64,000 nt of DNA from Microplitis mediator (lineage: Eukaryota; Arthropoda; Insecta; Hymenoptera; Braconidae), in contig NC_079976.1 in assembly GCF_029852145.1 (NCBI RefSeq), positions 4,836,001 through 4,900,000 of the forward strand, given 5' to 3'. A program made the translations under genes and the position numbers. Position 1 is the stretch's first letter; each line of letters begins with the position of its first letter. Below the pieces are notes generated by a model. That model did not search any database and was not told the DNA's origin. It saw only the letters and a program-made list of their open reading frames with translations. This document shows, piece by piece, positions 63,401 to 64,000 of the stretch.

Positions 63401-64000
63401 CTCAGCCCCAGTCTTCCCAGCTTCTCGCCTAGACACTCGAGCGCTACTACAGGACCACCAAGCAACGTTGACTCCTTCGCAGGTATCTCATAGCGTATTC
63501 ATCCCCTCGAGTATGATTTGAAAATAAAAATAAAAAAAAAATAGGGTACAGTACAGAAAAAATATATAAGTAAATAATAAAATCCATTCATAAAGTCATT
63601 TAATTCGCATTAACCTCATCTGCAATTGGAATCGTCTTGGGTATCTTTTGCCTGCTCAAAAGCTTCGACTCTTTGCTACGCCGCAATTAAAAAAAAATTA
63701 CATACATATATATATTTATATACATATTAAATAAAATGGGTTGTAAATTATAACATGTAGGCTCTATTGGTGAATGTTTCTTATAGTGAGGGAACGGCGA
63801 AAAATTCGTGGGCCCACGGTTGCTCGGAATTACTGATTGAGTGTCTTCCCCCCGGGATGTAAGGATGTTAAGTCCTTGGTGCTAAATAATACCTTGGGTT
63901 TATTAATTTTGTAACTTAATAATTTACAGAATCACCCTGGCCTAGTACCAACGGAGTCTCGGGTCCAAAAGAAATTATACAGCCTTATTTAGATATTTTA
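42496..64000 (+). CDS. Spectrin-like/seven-Ig/Pro-rich sarcomeric protein, CCDC141- and zormin-like (partial at right edge)
   Basis: Exons: 42496-42699, 45298-45599, 45701-45948, 46022-46470, 46587-46769, 46969-47592, 47684-48044, 48112-48236, 48304-48786, 48860-49618, 49727-50132, 50198-50503, 50589-50740, 50945-51217, 51279-51459, 51545-52023, 52481-52658, 55107-55465, 55843-56050, 56168-56359, 56415-56612, 56922-57082, 57231-60362, 60567-60762, 61422-62312, 62665-62856, 62961-63482 and 63930 onward. This gives 3945 codons in frame. Start MVDGYDSMEPGE. Residues about 70-1245 are long helical spectrin-like repeats ending in a charged coil. Seven I-set Igs span about 1290-2270. Then come a 1044-codon exon rich in Pro, Ser, Thr and Lys, and shorter exons. 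The motif ESDYESD...KW...YRKV recurs three times. The spectrin-plus-Ig layout resembles human CCDC141. The Ig and tail parts resemble insect zormin/titin N-terminal products of the Z-disc and M-line, but only from memory, so no symbol is given. Exact ends at 60362 and 61422 are less sure. Confidence 0.85.
42845..43316. mobile_element. Possible MITE in the first intron
   Basis: CACAGTTGTAAAATTTGTGTT (42845 onward) is an imperfect inverse of the sequence ending CAACTGTG at 43316. Internally there is an 18-bp perfect palindrome, TGTGTTAAATTTAACACA (42860-42877), and a second similar one near 42917. No coding capacity. Confidence 0.45.
43317..45297. other. Remainder of the first intron of the spectrin/Ig gene
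   Basis: AT-rich with GC-richer patches (about 43420-43490, 44500-44750) and a GA microsatellite. No exon with splice-compatible coding sequence was identified. Confidence 0.35.
44684..44716. repeat. GA microsatellite
   Basis: AGAGAAG units leading into about ten uninterrupted GA repeats. Confidence 0.9.
50133..50197 (+). other. GC-AG intron between Ig1 and Ig2
   Basis: The Ig1 exon ends ATAAAAG followed by GCACGT, and the acceptor is ATTACAG. Only the GC donor keeps the frame (phase 1, as at most other Ig boundaries here). The nearest GT, three bases later, shifts the frame of the next Ig. Confidence 0.75.
52659..55106. other. 2.4-kb intron before the Ser/Thr-rich linker exon
   Basis: AT-rich. 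A GC-richer patch at about 53500-53770 could be a further internal promoter, but no coding exon with good splice sites could be supported. Small ORFs on either strand look like chance. Confidence 0.35.
55466..55842. other. Intron between the Ser/Thr-rich linker exon and Ig6
   Basis: AT-rich, 377 bp. Nothing recognisable. Confidence 0.5.
56641..56873. mobile_element. Possible small MITE in the Ig7 intron
   Basis: The ends CAGTGTAAAAAATTTGCGG and CCCGATTTTTTAGTGTAA are weak inverted matches. Inside, two similar 'AACTCCG-AATC-GAGT' stretches recur. Only a suggestion. Confidence 0.3.
57231..60362 (+). other. 1044-codon Pro/Ser/Thr/Lys-rich exon
   Basis: A single exon with an acceptor at 57230. 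It contains repeated short motifs: PPPEIGYMP / PPPEMGYAPP, and KPVVQLYHPAGDAP / RPVVQLYHPSTETP. Polyproline runs and one ESDYESD motif near 59620 also occur. Likely disordered and able to bind SH3 or other proline-binding partners. If not spliced at the weak donor (AAG/GTTCGG), it would stop at 60425. Confidence 0.75.
60763..61421. other. Intron, or alternative 3' end, in the Pro-rich tail
   Basis: If the donor at 60762 is not used, the frame continues for 20 codons (GKNKLTKFFDRIFGRERINN) to a stop at 60824, a plausible alternative C-terminus. The remainder is AT-rich. Confidence 0.4.
62313..62664. other. Intron with CT-rich simple repeat
   Basis: Contains a (CT)n/TCTCTTT-rich tract at about 62543-62605. 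Otherwise AT-rich. Confidence 0.6.
63483..63929. other. Last intron visible in the window
   Basis: AT-rich intron between the exon ending 63482 and the last exon starting 63930. Nothing recognisable. Confidence 0.6.

Overview
This window is intron-rich, AT-rich animal DNA. The muscle Ig/FN3 giant proteins, a P-type transposon and a single-exon ankyrin-repeat gene suggest an insect, probably a hymenopteran and possibly a parasitoid wasp; the order is inference. I saw no rRNA, tRNA or CRISPR. All gene models were built by hand: exons were joined only where splice sites and reading phase agree. Summed lengths are exact multiples of three for the Ig/FN3 tail-anchor gene (4212 nt), the SESTD1-like gene (3339 nt) and the transposase (3582 nt).

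Layout. (1) About 25.7 kb down to 1, minus strand: a giant titin/obscurin-class gene with small upstream exons, seven Ig domains, and one uninterrupted exon of more than 10.3 kb that leaves the left edge. That exon encodes acidic helical repeats, including 15 exact heptads and a repeat of about 140 residues. (2) Two genes sit inside its introns on the plus strand: a 493-residue ankyrin protein (12440-13921) and a complete 7.0-kb P-superfamily transposon (16764-23775). The transposon has 30-bp perfect terminal inverted repeats, subterminal inverted repeats, an 8-bp target duplication and an open ten-exon THAP transposase. A 400-bp foldback MITE lies in one transposase intron. (3) 26250-31806, minus strand: an FN3-Ig-Ig-FN3 protein with an RS-rich middle and a C-terminal hydrophobic hairpin. 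(4) 31.8-34.05 kb: a head-to-head regulatory interval. (5) 34049-40487, plus strand: a SESTD1-like Sec14/spectrin-type protein. (6) 42496 to beyond 64000, plus strand: spectrin-like helices, seven Ig domains and a long Pro/Ser-rich tail with recurring ESDYESD motifs, resembling CCDC141 in its first half and insect zormin/titin N-terminal products in the rest.

The host genes look like a sarcomere cluster: a titin-like giant, a possible membrane-anchored Ig/FN3 protein, and a Sec14-spectrin-Ig locus. In human, SESTD1 and CCDC141 are neighbours of TTN on chromosome 2q31. The same grouping here, with a possible splice joining the SESTD1-like and CCDC141-like parts, hints at an old linked or fused locus. 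The most striking single object is the apparently intact P element, antisense in a muscle-gene intron and itself carrying a MITE.
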